A stretch of DNA of 30,006 nt. Origin: a virus. Of this stretch, positions 15,853-22,845 are shown one piece after another. The stretch is from IMG/VR virus record IMGVR_UViG_3300034168_000528, positions 1 to 30,006 of that record, one strand, 5' to 3'. Made by a program: the position numbers and the translations under genes. The notes below the pieces were generated by a model, which was not told the origin of the DNA, ran no database searches, and saw only the letters and a list, made by a program, of their open reading frames with translations. Within the stretch, counting starts at the first letter, position 1. Every line of letters begins with the position of its first letter.

Positions 15853-16740
15853 ATGAGCTCATCCTCCGATCCCAACGCCGACCTCTACGCTTTCATCTTC
15901 AACATGATTGAAAGCCAGCCGCACTTCCGTGTCGGCGCTCGCAAGCCTGCCGCCGCCCCTCTCTCCCCGGCCATGCTGGCCAAGCCCTACAAGGGCATCC
16001 TCCCCGAGTCCTACGCTGTTGAGCCGAAGATTGACGGCGTCCGCGTGATCGTGGAAGTCTGCCGCCAGTCTCTGGCCGTGGGCATGAAGACCCGCAACGG
16101 CAACCCGCTCCCGTCCATCGAGCACCTCGGTGGATGGTTCGCTGACGTCGCTGGCAAGCACGGCGTCTACACCTTCGACTGCGAAGCCGTCTCCGGCGCT
16201 GACTTCTACGACGCGGTCGGCGATATCCGCTCCAGCGAGCCCGCCAAGGACGCGTTCCTCTGGCTCCTCGACCTGCCCGATGACGTCGGAACCTACCGCG
16301 AGCGCCGTGCGCTGATGGCCAAGTTCGAGTTCACCGACACCGTCCGCTTGGTCGAAGCCTTGGGCGGCATCAACCCCAACGATGCTTTCCGCCGCTTCGT
16401 CTCGCAGGGCTTCGAGGGTGCTATGGTCAAGGACCTCGACGCTCCCTACTCGCAGGGCAAACGCTCCAACGCCTGGTTGAAGGTCAAGGCCGTGGACGCC
16501 GAGGACTGCCCGGTAGTCTCCGTGCATGAAGGCCAAGGCCGTCTGGCTGGCACGATGGGCCACGTCGTCGTCGAGAACAACGGTCGCCTCGTCCGCGTCG
16601 GCGGTGGCTTCAGCGACGAGCAGCGCGCCATGATCTGGGCGAACCGCGACACCGTCATCGGCTCTTACCTTGAGGTCACCTTCCAGAGCAAGACGCCCGA
16701 CGGCTCCCTCCGTCACCCCCGCATCCGTGGCGACAAGTAA
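15853..16740 (+). CDS. ATP-dependent DNA ligase
   Basis: The enzyme seals nicks in replicating or recombining phage DNA using an ATP-derived lysyl-AMP intermediate. The 295 residues contain motif I EPKIDGVR with nucleophile Lys 59, motif III-like FDCEAV (Glu 111), motif IV EGAMVKD (about 188-194) and motif V WLKVK (208-212). An OB-fold C-terminus carries the segment TPDGSLRHPRIRGDK. The size matches small phage ligases of the T7 type. The ATG at 15853 was chosen, since a frame-extending ATG at 15799 would run through the promoter-like element. The ATG directly follows the CCCGCACAAC leader. Confidence 0.92.
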   Translation: MSSSSDPNADLYAFIFNMIESQPHFRVGARKPAAAPLSPAMLAKPYKGILPESYAVEPKIDGVRVIVEVCRQSLAVGMKTRNGNPLPSIEHLGGWFADVAGKHGVYTFDCEAVSGADFYDAVGDIRSSEPAKDAFLWLLDLPDDVGTYRERRALMAKFEFTDTVRLVEALGGINPNDAFRRFVSQGFEGAMVKDLDAPYSQGKRSNAWLKVKAVDAEDCPVVSVHEGQGRLAGTMGHVVVENNGRLVRVGGGFSDEQRAMIWANRDTVIGSYLEVTFQSKTPDGSLRHPRIRGDK

Positions 16741-16748
16741 TACGCCGT

Positions 16749-16979
16749 ATGACTACCAAGGAAATCGGTCACTTGATGTTCGTCATCCCTGCTTGCTCCG
16801 TCGTGGCGTTGGCGCTTGGCGTCTGTATCTTGTGCGCATGGGATGCGTCCAAGACCTGCGATGAATTGGAGAAGCACTACGGAAAACCAAACTCCATCAA
16901 ACACCGCGTCCACTTCTTCATCTTCATGCTAATCGTCCTTTGTATGGTAATCGGCGCTATCCTGTCCGACCTCTCCTAA
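16749..16979 (+). CDS. Small two-helix membrane protein
   Basis: The 76 residues have two membrane segments, near 9-31 (MFVIPACSVVALALGVCILCAW) and 54-74 (FFIFMLIVLCMVIGAIL). Between them is a short polar loop with two Cys and a KHYGKPNSIKHR basic region. It lies between ligase and the RecE-like gene on the same strand and is less GC-rich than its neighbours. No family is recognised. Membrane proteins among early genes often act in superinfection exclusion or anti-defence, but this is only a possibility. Confidence 0.5.
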   Translation: MTTKEIGHLMFVIPACSVVALALGVCILCAWDASKTCDELEKHYGKPNSIKHRVHFFIFMLIVLCMVIGAILSDLS

Positions 16980-16992
16980 CTTCCCCCCGCAC

Positions 16993-17781
16993 ATGAATAA
17001 TAAAGAATACCACGCCAGCCCGGCGGTCTCGAACTCGAAGCTCTCCCGCTTCCTCGAGTCCCCGCGTCTGATGAACACGCCCCGCAAGAAGACCCCTTCC
17101 CTCCGTTGGGGTTCGCTTGTCCACACCATCATCCTCGAGCCTCAGCTCATCGGCGACGAATGGGCCGTGATGCCCGAGGGCCTCGACAAGGGCAAAGGAG
17201 CCAAGGCCCGCGAGGAAGAGTTCCTCCTGGCTAACGAGGGCAAGGAGATCGTGAGCCATGATGAGTTCACGCAACTCTCGGCCATCGCCGAAGCCGTCCA
17301 GCAGGATGACGAAGCCGCCGCCCTGCTCTCCGGCGAAGGGGTCAACGAGTCTTCCTACTTCTGGAAGGACTCCGTCACCGGCATCGATATGCGCTGCCGA
17401 CCTGACCGCTACCGCGACGACGGCCTGCTCGTGGACGTGAAAACCACCGCCAGCGTCGAGCATTATGCCTTCCGCCGCTCGGTCTGGGACTATGGCTATG
17501 ACCGCCAGAGTGCGCTGTATACTGACGGCATCGAAGCCGTGACCAGCCGCCGCCCCCGTGGATTTGCCTTCATCGCCATCGAGGGCAAGGACGCCCCAGA
17601 AATCTTCGTCCAGGTGTTCGTGATGACCGAGGCCGACATCGAGATTGGCCGCAAGCGTTACCGCGCTGGCCTCGACCTGATGGATCGCTACATCAAGACC
17701 CACGGCGCTGACCCGATCGCATGGCCCAAGAAGACCGGCGCTGGCGTCATCGAGGTGGACCTCTCCAAGTTCAACGTCTGA
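16993..17781 (+). CDS. RecE-like exonuclease (PD-(D/E)XK, exodeoxyribonuclease VIII family)
   Basis: This 5'-3' exonuclease generates single strands for the annealase encoded next. The 262 residues open with the family's signature YHASPAVSNSKLSRFLESP (residues 6-24). The catalytic core follows: CRPDRY near 136 and VDVKTT near 147-152, with acidic residues and Lys matching the PD-(D/E)XK metal site. The later segment YDRQSALYTDGI near 170-185 matches the conserved Q-x-x-x-Y motif. At 262 residues it is the short phage form rather than E. coli RecE. The ATG is preceded directly by CCCGCAC. The 11-base gap to recT supports a RecET-type pair. Confidence 0.88.
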   Translation: MNNKEYHASPAVSNSKLSRFLESPRLMNTPRKKTPSLRWGSLVHTIILEPQLIGDEWAVMPEGLDKGKGAKAREEEFLLANEGKEIVSHDEFTQLSAIAEAVQQDDEAAALLSGEGVNESSYFWKDSVTGIDMRCRPDRYRDDGLLVDVKTTASVEHYAFRRSVWDYGYDRQSALYTDGIEAVTSRRPRGFAFIAIEGKDAPEIFVQVFVMTEADIEIGRKRYRAGLDLMDRYIKTHGADPIAWPKKTGAGVIEVDLSKFNV

Positions 17782-17792
17782 CCCTTTCCCAT

Positions 17793-18578
17793 ATGAGCAA
17801 CACACCCGCACTCCCCCCTAAGAACACCATCGAACTCGTCCGCTCTGCCGGACTGCAGGAGCAGGTCGCCAAGGCCCTCCCGAACGCCGACGACGCCAGC
17901 CGCTTCATGCGCTGCGTGATCACCGCGTGCAACAAGAACCCCAAGCTGTGGGACTGCACCCCCGCCAGCGTCGCCTCGGTCATCCTGCAGGCCGCCCAGT
18001 GGGGTCTGATGCCTGACGGCCACCACGCCCACCTCATCCCCTACGGCAACGACGCCACCCTGCAGTTCGACTACAAGGGCATCCTTGCGCTCGTCATGCG
18101 ATCGGGCGAAGTCGCCCACATCCACGCCGACATCGTCTGCCAGAATGACAAGTATCGGTTCAACCTGGGCAAGGTCGAGGAGCACGTCGTTGACCTGTCC
18201 AAGGACCGGGGCGAAGCCTTCGCGGTGTACGCCATGGTCCGCTTTAAGGACGGGGAAACCGCCGCAATCCAGATGAGCAAGGCCGAGGTCGAGGCCATCC
18301 GTAAGGCCAGCCGCTCCGGCTCCTCCGGCCCTTGGGCGACCTACCCCATGGAGATGTGGAAGAAGACCGCTTTTAAGCGCCTCGCCAAGTGGCTCCCCCG
18401 CCTGCCGCGTGACGTGCAGGAGGCCATCCGCAAGGACAACGAGGCCGAGTATGGCCAGCGCACGGTCGAAGGCCAGCCGGTCCAGCCCGCTGCCGAAGCC
18501 GTGAAGGACCTGGTCAAGAAGGCCAAGGCCACCGAGCCCGAGGTCGCCCCTCAGGGAGACGAGCCCATCGACGTTTAG
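17793..18578 (+). CDS. recT: RecT single-strand annealing protein
   Basis: RecT anneals complementary single-stranded DNA and works with the preceding exonuclease in phage recombination and replication restart. The 261 residues include the conserved core AAQWGLMPDGHHAHLIPYG (about 67-86), then FDYKGILALVMRSGEVAHI (about 92-110), GEAFAVYAMVRF (about 140), and GPWATYPMEMWKKTAFKRLAKW (about 180-205). These are typical RecT motifs. The C-terminus is an acidic, Ala/Pro-rich tail. The start ATG at 17793 was chosen because an upstream ATG at 17721 lies inside the exonuclease gene. A strong terminator follows the stop. Confidence 0.93.
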   Translation: MSNTPALPPKNTIELVRSAGLQEQVAKALPNADDASRFMRCVITACNKNPKLWDCTPASVASVILQAAQWGLMPDGHHAHLIPYGNDATLQFDYKGILALVMRSGEVAHIHADIVCQNDKYRFNLGKVEEHVVDLSKDRGEAFAVYAMVRFKDGETAAIQMSKAEVEAIRKASRSGSSGPWATYPMEMWKKTAFKRLAKWLPRLPRDVQEAIRKDNEAEYGQRTVEGQPVQPAAEAVKDLVKKAKATEPEVAPQGDEPIDV

Positions 18579-18604
18579 GCTGACGCAGGAGTGCCGTGTA
18601 GCCG

Positions 18605-18639
18605 GGCCCGTCCTCGAAAGGGGGCGGGCCTTATTGTTT
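18605..18639 (+). terminator. Rho-independent terminator after recT
   Basis: A 9-bp stem (GGCCCGTCC with GGGCGGGCC, one G-U pair) and an 8-base loop are followed by TTATTGTTT. It lies 26 bases after the recT stop and separates the ligase-RecET group from the mini-zincin group. No other feature is seen between it and the ATG at 18675. Confidence 0.85.
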
Positions 18640-18674
18640 GCGTAGGTGCAGACGCTGGCAGACAACATCCACCC

Positions 18675-18929
18675 ATGGGAAAGAAACCCAAGGTCCCGAA
18701 GGTCATCGTCCGACCCCTGCCCGGGGACATCGCAGGGCTGGCCTGCAAGAAGGACAACACCATCGAGCTAGACCCGAACATCATCACGGAGCGCGAACGC
18801 CTGCGCGTGACCGTGCACGAGGCCCTCCATATCGGTCAGTGGTCCCTGCCAGAGAAGAAGGTGGACCGCATCTCGCGACTGATCGCGGACGTGCTCTGGA
18901 AACAAGGCTACCGCAGAACTTCCCTATGA
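18675..18929 (+). CDS. Mini-zincin with HExxH motif
   Basis: The 84 residues contain the zinc protease signature HEALH at residues 48-52 on a predicted helix, preceded by a strand-rich basic N-terminus (PKVIVRPLPGDIAGL). A second helix, EKKVDRISRLIADVLWKQGY, provides a possible third ligand (Glu 60). The pattern fits a minimal peptidase-like fold related to SprT or ImmA/IrrE domains, reduced to its core. Targets could be a host repressor or a phage protein. The ATG at 18675 was chosen because upstream ATGs lie in the terminator. The stop overlaps the next ATG (ATGA). Confidence 0.6.
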   Translation: MGKKPKVPKVIVRPLPGDIAGLACKKDNTIELDPNIITERERLRVTVHEALHIGQWSLPEKKVDRISRLIADVLWKQGYRRTSL

Positions 18930-19546
18930 AACACGTACTCATCCCAGTCAGTGGCTTCGCAAGAAGTGGTAAGGATACTTTAGCAGACTCCATCTACGAG
19001 CTGCTGGAACAAGACGAGCCGGAGTATTCCTGCATCGTCCTGAAGTTCGCCGACGCGCTGAAGGAGTCCCTCCAGATTTCCCTCGACGAGGCGGGCGTGA
19101 ACATCGACGCCTTCACCGAGGACACCGCCAAGAAGGCCGCGCTCCGTCCGCTCCTGGTCGCCTACGGGGAATACTGCCGAACCCAGAACCAGAACGTCTG
19201 GGTGGACAAGGTCATCGAGCACATCAACAACTGGGCCGATATCACCTGCAAGGACGCAGGCGCCGAACACTCCGTCATCCTCGTGCCGGATATGCGCTAC
19301 GAGAACGAGTACCTCAAACTCGAGGCCCTCTGCGTCAAACGCGGCTGGGCCTTCGTCCCGATCTACATCGAACGCCAGGGCAACTTGCCCGCCAACAACG
19401 CCGAGGCCGAGTCCATCGGACTGATGGCGGCGCACGACTGCTTCCGTAAGGGCAACGCCCTGCAGGTCTGCTTCCCCGACAACTCCGTTGACGCGATCCG
19501 TCAGTGGGCCCGTAAGTTCACCCAGTCAATGAGCCTATACCGATGA
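18926..19546 (+). CDS. Deoxynucleoside monophosphate kinase-like P-loop protein
   Basis: The 206 residues have a P-loop GFARSGKDT at residues 10-18 in an N-terminal alpha/beta fold. A FADALKE segment near residue 41 and an LVPDMRYENE segment near residue 123 resemble the conserved (D/P)xRYxxE element of phage dNMP kinases (T4 gp1 type). Such enzymes phosphorylate dNMPs recovered from host DNA to supply dNTPs. The C-terminal half is a mixed alpha/beta lid and helix bundle. The start overlaps the mini-zincin stop and the stop overlaps the phosphoesterase start. Sugar or nucleobase specificity cannot be read. Confidence 0.72.
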   Translation: MKHVLIPVSGFARSGKDTLADSIYELLEQDEPEYSCIVLKFADALKESLQISLDEAGVNIDAFTEDTAKKAALRPLLVAYGEYCRTQNQNVWVDKVIEHINNWADITCKDAGAEHSVILVPDMRYENEYLKLEALCVKRGWAFVPIYIERQGNLPANNAEAESIGLMAAHDCFRKGNALQVCFPDNSVDAIRQWARKFTQSMSLYR

Positions 19547-20301
19547 ACATCACCCGGAAGTGGAAGCGGTTCGCAGTCGTCAGTTGCTCGCATGGGCATC
19601 TCATCGACCCGGCGGCAGGCAAGGCCGTCACGGATTTCATCAAGGCTTTCCAGCCTCACCGCTTCGACCACGCCGGGGACTACACCGACCTCTCGCCCAT
19701 GATGGGCAACGGCAAGGGCGACGGCGACCCGCTCGGCCCGGACGTCGAGGAGGGGCTCGCCTTTCTCGAGCAGCTGAAAGCGTACAAGGACCTCGAGCTC
19801 GTCATCCACGACGGCAACCATGAGGTCCGTTTGCGCCGTCTCTCGCACTCATCCAACCAGGTCATAGCCGAGTGCGCCCGCCTGCTGCTCGTCCAGATTC
19901 AACAGCACTGCCTCAAACTGAAGGCCAAGCAAATCCCGTATAACGGCATCTGGGAAGGCTCGCGCATTGGCAACGGCCTGATCACCCACGGCTCCATCTA
20001 TAACGAGAACGCCTGCCGAGACATGGCCGAGATGTACTGCAAGGGCGGGGTGTCCGTGGTCATCTTCGGGCATACCCATTCCCCGGGCATCGCCAAGGGT
20101 CGCCGCGACGACTCTCCCCTGGGCATCAACGTCGGCACGCTGACCCGCATGGGTTGCATGGACTACGCGAACACCCGGAGAAAGACGTTCTCGTGGGGTC
20201 AGGCCATCTGCTACGGGGAGTACTCCGACGACCTGATCGTGCCCACCCTTTACGTCCACCCGCAGGAACTGGCAGGCCAGCCGTGGCGTATCAACGTATG
20301 A
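19543..20301 (+). CDS. Metallophosphoesterase (calcineurin-like)
   Basis: The 252 residues show the blocks of the calcineurin-like superfamily: CSHGH at 15-19 in place of the usual D-x-H, GDYTD near 45, GNHE at 91-94, a THG block near 149 (LITHGSIYN) and GHTH near 176. These bind two metal ions and hydrolyse phosphoesters such as nucleotides, DNA ends or RNA. In most members the first block is D-x-H-G, while here the Asp position is Cys 15, so one metal ligand looks altered. The gene overlaps both neighbours and lies next to a kinase, suggesting nucleotide metabolism. Confidence 0.8.
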   Translation: MNITRKWKRFAVVSCSHGHLIDPAAGKAVTDFIKAFQPHRFDHAGDYTDLSPMMGNGKGDGDPLGPDVEEGLAFLEQLKAYKDLELVIHDGNHEVRLRRLSHSSNQVIAECARLLLVQIQQHCLKLKAKQIPYNGIWEGSRIGNGLITHGSIYNENACRDMAEMYCKGGVSVVIFGHTHSPGIAKGRRDDSPLGINVGTLTRMGCMDYANTRRKTFSWGQAICYGEYSDDLIVPTLYVHPQELAGQPWRINV

Positions 20302-20792
20302 GCACCTCAAGCAAACTCCTCTCGGTCCTGATGGCCGAACTCAACCGCGAGCCCAAGGACTACCCCTGCCCCAAGGGGTGGACCACCGTCGAGCAGATCA
20401 GGGAAGAGCTGAGCATGGCCCACACGCGCAACGCATCCTCCCGCGCGCTCGACCTGCAGCGCCGTGGCCTGCTCGAACGCCAGCCCCATCAGTTCAAGTC
20501 CGGCACAGGCCAGTGCCACATGGCCTACGTCTACCGCCCCGTCCCTCCGTATAAGTCCATCAAGGAGGCCGCCGACCAGATGTTCGTCCACCGCGCCGAC
20601 AAAGTCCCCAAGGGATGGGTGCGCCTGGTCGATTACGCGGTCAACAAGAACGTCTCGGACGTGGCTGTCCGTGGCCGAGTCGCTCGGGCCGGCCTGAAGC
20701 CGAAGTACTGGAAGACCCCTCGCGGTATCATCGGCCTGCACCTGAATGCGTACTACTGGAAGCCAGACCTCGACCGCCTGTATAAAGCATAA
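20298..20792 (+). CDS. Winged-helix-like protein, possible regulator
   Basis: The 164 residues have an N-terminal domain with WTTVEQIREELSMAHTRNASSRALDLQRRGLLER (about 28-60). This pattern, helix, then DNA-recognition helix, then a wing with arginines, is that of winged-helix DNA-binding proteins. The second half (KVPKGWVRLVDYAVNKNVSDVAVRGRVARAGLKP) is another helix-turn-helix-like segment followed by basic residues. The ATG at 20298 overlaps the phosphoesterase stop. It is the last gene before the convergent hairpins. A DNA-binding role, perhaps in the early-late switch, is inferred only from the helical pattern and basic charge. Confidence 0.45.
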   Translation: MSTSSKLLSVLMAELNREPKDYPCPKGWTTVEQIREELSMAHTRNASSRALDLQRRGLLERQPHQFKSGTGQCHMAYVYRPVPPYKSIKEAADQMFVHRADKVPKGWVRLVDYAVNKNVSDVAVRGRVARAGLKPKYWKTPRGIIGLHLNAYYWKPDLDRLYKA

Positions 20793-20863
20793 GGGCCACC
20801 CTTGCGGATGGCCCGAGCCCAGCTGCCCTCTTGCGATCCCGCACAAGTGATTGTGCCGGGCTC
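20793..20863. terminator. Hairpins between converging operons
   Basis: GGGCCA (20793-20798) pairs with TGGCCC (20809-20814). Then GAGCCC (20815-20820) pairs with GGGCTC (20858-20863), enclosing a second hairpin GCACAA/TTGTGC (20841-20856). There is no clear U-run, but the position between converging genes suggests bidirectional termination or RNA stabilisation. Confidence 0.5.
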
Positions 20864-20868
20864 ACAGA

Positions 20869-21342
20869 CTAACGTGCGACGGCAGGGCGTTTTGGCAAGC
20901 CCCAAGCCAGCGTGTTCACCTGCCGCGCCTTGTCGAACTTGACGCGGGGGACGTACGCCCAGCTGAAACCGTAGCGCTCGTAGCCTGACCAGCCCAGATT
21001 CCAAGCCAGCCAGATTTCCCCGGGGTAAGGCTGTCGCCCGATCTGCCCGGCGAGTCTGACCTTCAGGACCGTCAGCCAGGTGCGAGCGTAGTCGCGCGCT
21101 CTGATTGGGGCCTTGGCGTCAGAGTAAGGGTAGACGGCCAGCCCCGCCTTGCGCCGGATAGCCGAGCAGTCGGACCACGCTGAGGAGTGCCACTGTAGGC
21201 ATCCGATAGCCTTCCCTGCGTCCCCGTCGGGGGTCTTAGCCCCACGGCCAGAGGACTCGACCTGCTCGACGGCCTGCAGGGTCTGCTCTGGGATGGCCTC
21301 AGAGGACAGCAGGGCGGCGGAGAGGGCTAGGACTAGGGTCAT
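20869..21342 (-). CDS. Endolysin: exported lysozyme-like transglycosylase
   Basis: The 157 residues begin with a short hydrophobic N-terminus (LVLALSAALLSS) that could be a signal peptide or a signal-anchor-release segment. A catalytic block follows at residues 23-45: AVEQVESSGRG with the probable catalytic Glu 29, then GDAGKAIGCLQW. This E-S-S...G-x-x-Q pattern is typical of SLT/GH23-type transglycosylases, which cut peptidoglycan glycan chains. A WNLGWSGYERYG segment near 115-126 matches the substrate-binding end. It lies on the opposite strand from the holin and is the last gene of the leftward operon. The call is good; export mode is inferred. Confidence 0.75.
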   Translation of the reverse strand: MTLVLALSAALLSSEAIPEQTLQAVEQVESSGRGAKTPDGDAGKAIGCLQWHSSAWSDCSAIRRKAGLAVYPYSDAKAPIRARDYARTWLTVLKVRLAGQIGRQPYPGEIWLAWNLGWSGYERYGFSWAYVPRVKFDKARQVNTLAWGLPKRPAVAR

Positions 21343-21671
21343 GGGGTCGGGCGGCCTTGGCGGGCCACGCAGGGGGTAAGGCCGAGACGCCTGTAGGTAG
21401 CGTAGAGGGTATGACGGGAAACCCCGCTGGTCTCTGACAGTTGCGGGACGGTAAGCCCCTGGTCATGGGCGGCTAGGACCAAGTCCTTGACCGAGCCCTT
21501 CACGCGGCGCTCACGGAGGGAGGGCAGGCCGAGGTGCTTGATGGCGCAGCGGACCGAGCGGAGGTTGTGCCCGGTGATATTGGCGACCATCTGAGCGGTG
21601 AGGTGAGGGTGAGCCGTGGCGATCACGGCGGCCTTGACCACGCCGTAGTTAGTCCGTGATCTCGAGGTCAT
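21339..21671 (-). CDS. Tandem helix-turn-helix protein
   Basis: The 110 residues contain two helix-turn-helix motifs: LTAQMVANITGHNLRSVRCAIKHLGL (about 24-49) and LTVPQLSETSGVSRHTLYATYRRLGL (about 73-98). The basic linker LRERRVKGSVKDL joins them. Two such motifs in one small protein suggest DNA binding at paired or repeated sites, perhaps a regulator of the phage's own promoters. The start overlaps the preceding gene by 23 bases, and its stop overlaps the endolysin start (ATGA). It is not similar to a recognised repressor family, so lysogeny control is not claimed. Confidence 0.55.
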   Translation of the reverse strand: MTSRSRTNYGVVKAAVIATAHPHLTAQMVANITGHNLRSVRCAIKHLGLPSLRERRVKGSVKDLVLAAHDQGLTVPQLSETSGVSRHTLYATYRRLGLTPCVARQGRPTP

Positions 21672-21906
21672 CGGTGGCTTCCTTGATTGCGCGGGTCAGG
21701 CCGACCACCTCGTAGGGGTCAATCTCTTCGCCGTCGGTGTCGATGACCGAGACGATTTCGGTCTCTTCCCAGTTGAGCTCCCAGTGACCGCGAACCTCGG
21801 TCCCGAAGGCGTGGTCGAAGGAGTCGTCCACGTACATGGCCGGGCCGTCGAGGATGACCTGGTACTCGGCGCCACGGTGCTTCACCGTCAGTTCATGCTC
21901 AGCCAC
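21649..21906 (-). CDS. Small acidic protein
   Basis: This 85-residue acidic protein starts with a beta-strand pattern (HELTVKHRGAEYQVILDG). A WELNWEETEIVSVIDTDGEEIDPYEVV stretch follows, and the end is helical and acidic (AIKEATDDLEITD). The alternating Trp/Glu pattern suggests a small alpha/beta fold that may mimic nucleic acid or bind a partner. No family was recognised. It overlaps both neighbours. A DNA-mimic anti-defence role fits the charge but is speculative. Confidence 0.5.
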   Translation of the reverse strand: MAEHELTVKHRGAEYQVILDGPAMYVDDSFDHAFGTEVRGHWELNWEETEIVSVIDTDGEEIDPYEVVGLTRAIKEATDDLEITD

Positions 21907-22126
21907 GGCGCTTACGCTTGGCGGGTTTCGGCTGCGCCGTCGGGGCGTAGGTATACGTCGATACGCCGGGGAGTCCGACCTGCCAGCGTTCGCGGTCCAT
22001 GACCTGACGGATCAGGTCGGTCACGGCCTTGTCGGCCATGGCCTTGAACGCGTCGCGCTGGAGTTCGACCTCGGCAAGGCGTAGCCGGAGCCGGGTGATT
22101 TCATCGTAGTCTGGTAGGTTGCTCAT
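21899..22126 (-). CDS. Small coiled-coil protein with basic tail
   Basis: The 75 residues are helical over about 5-45 (DEITRLRLRLAEVELQRDAFKAM), followed by a Tyr/Pro/Thr linker and a strongly basic C-terminus (KPAKRKRRG). The basic tail suggests nucleic-acid or membrane-surface contact. It overlaps its neighbours by 4 and 8 bases. The family is not recognised, and no enzymatic motif is visible. Confidence 0.5.
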   Translation of the reverse strand: MSNLPDYDEITRLRLRLAEVELQRDAFKAMADKAVTDLIRQVMDRERWQVGLPGVSTYTYAPTAQPKPAKRKRRG

Positions 22127-22479
22127 TTGGTGCGGAGTTTGGGGAGTTTGCGGTATTGGCGGTAGGAGTGGATTGAGTTCGCATCGACGCGGAAGCGTTC
22201 GGCGGCCTCGGTATAGGTGGCGTTATTCTTGTGCGCCCAGTGGTAGGCTTCGCGGCCTAGCTCGCTGGCGAGTTTGCCGACCTTGGGCTTCTTGCCCCTA
22301 GGCTCGACAGGCTTGCGCTTGTCGGTCGGCCAGCAGCCAAGGGCCTTGAGCAGCGCCCTGGTCTGGGCGGCCTTCTGGTAATGCTCCTGCAGGGCGGCTT
22401 CGGGAAGCGGCACGAACTTGTCGATGAGGTCGTGCAGTTCGCTGATGCCCGACGAGCGGGAGTTGTAGGGCGTGGTCAT
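22123..22479 (-). CDS. HTH-containing small protein
   Basis: The 118 residues have an acidic helical N-terminal half (ELHDLIDKFVPLPEAALQEHY) and a basic middle (DKRKPVEPRGKKPKVGKLAS). The C-terminal segment ATYTEAAERFRVDANSIHSYRQYRKLP (about 87-113) has the spacing of a helix-turn-helix with basic flanks. It probably binds DNA. The gene overlaps both neighbours by 4 bases, a tight coupling typical of this cluster. The specific role is unknown. Confidence 0.5.
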   Translation of the reverse strand: MTTPYNSRSSGISELHDLIDKFVPLPEAALQEHYQKAAQTRALLKALGCWPTDKRKPVEPRGKKPKVGKLASELGREAYHWAHKNNATYTEAAERFRVDANSIHSYRQYRKLPKLRTK

Positions 22480-22628
22480 TTGCTCGGCTTCCAGACGTTA
22501 AGGCTGAACAGGTATTCCCAGCGCTTGCGGTGATCGGCGAGACGCTCGGCCACGATGCGCTGCTCGGCGGGGGTGAGTTGCTTAAGCCCGGGACGGCTCC
22601 GCTCGGGGCGGCGCTTCTGCTTAGGCAT
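22476..22628 (-). CDS. 50-residue basic protein
   Basis: This very small basic protein starts with MPKQKRRPERSRPG and continues with a helix LTPAEQRIVAERLADHRKRWEYLF. The ATG at 22628 was chosen because it overlaps the preceding gene's stop by 8 bases; the longer frame from 22685 lies inside that gene. The highly basic N-terminus could bind nucleic acid or act as a localisation tail. No family recognised. Confidence 0.45.
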   Translation of the reverse strand: MPKQKRRPERSRPGLKQLTPAEQRIVAERLADHRKRWEYLFSLNVWKPSK

Positions 22629-22845
22629 GGGGCTTGGTCTCCTTGGCGGCGTTCCAGTCCCTTGCGAAAGCCGAAGCCATAGCAAACATACAGTCCGTGT
22701 TTTCGAGTTCCTTGGTCAGCCGCTCGACCTCGGCCTTGAGACGGGCGTTCTCCTTCCTCAGCTTCGCGATCTCGGCGTCACAGGCCGCGACAGCCTGGTC
22801 GGCGATGTGCAGGGGTATCATCCGCGTGCGGTCGATGTCGCTCAT
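22621..22845 (-). CDS. Small coiled-coil protein
   Basis: The 74 residues contain a strong coiled coil over about 22-50 (EIAKLRKENARLKAEVERLTKEL) with regular Leu spacing, and a short N-terminal basic start (MSDIDRTRM). The helix could act as a dimerisation module. The start at 22845 overlaps the upstream gene by 4 bases; a longer frame from 23073 lies inside two other genes. The family and role are not known. Confidence 0.45.
   Translation of the reverse strand: MSDIDRTRMIPLHIADQAVAACDAEIAKLRKENARLKAEVERLTKELENTDCMFAMASAFARDWNAAKETKPHA

Noticed and set aside
17688-18668. Long open frame on the - strand over the RecT gene (326 residues), and similar ones at 440-1198, 15859-16716, 16957-17811 and 3982-4581
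   Set aside because: They are mirror frames of strong + strand genes with clear motifs. In GC-rich DNA with few A/T codons such shadows are long, and their composition (Val/Leu/Gly/Asp/His-rich) is artificial.
20838-20860. CCCGCAC at 20838 as another start-proximal box
   Set aside because: No start codon follows. The sequence is one arm of a hairpin between converging genes, so it is treated as part of a terminator.
21339-21671. Tandem-HTH protein as a lysogeny repressor
   Set aside because: No integrase, attachment site or divergent repressor-antirepressor layout is seen; two HTH motifs alone do not prove lysogeny control.
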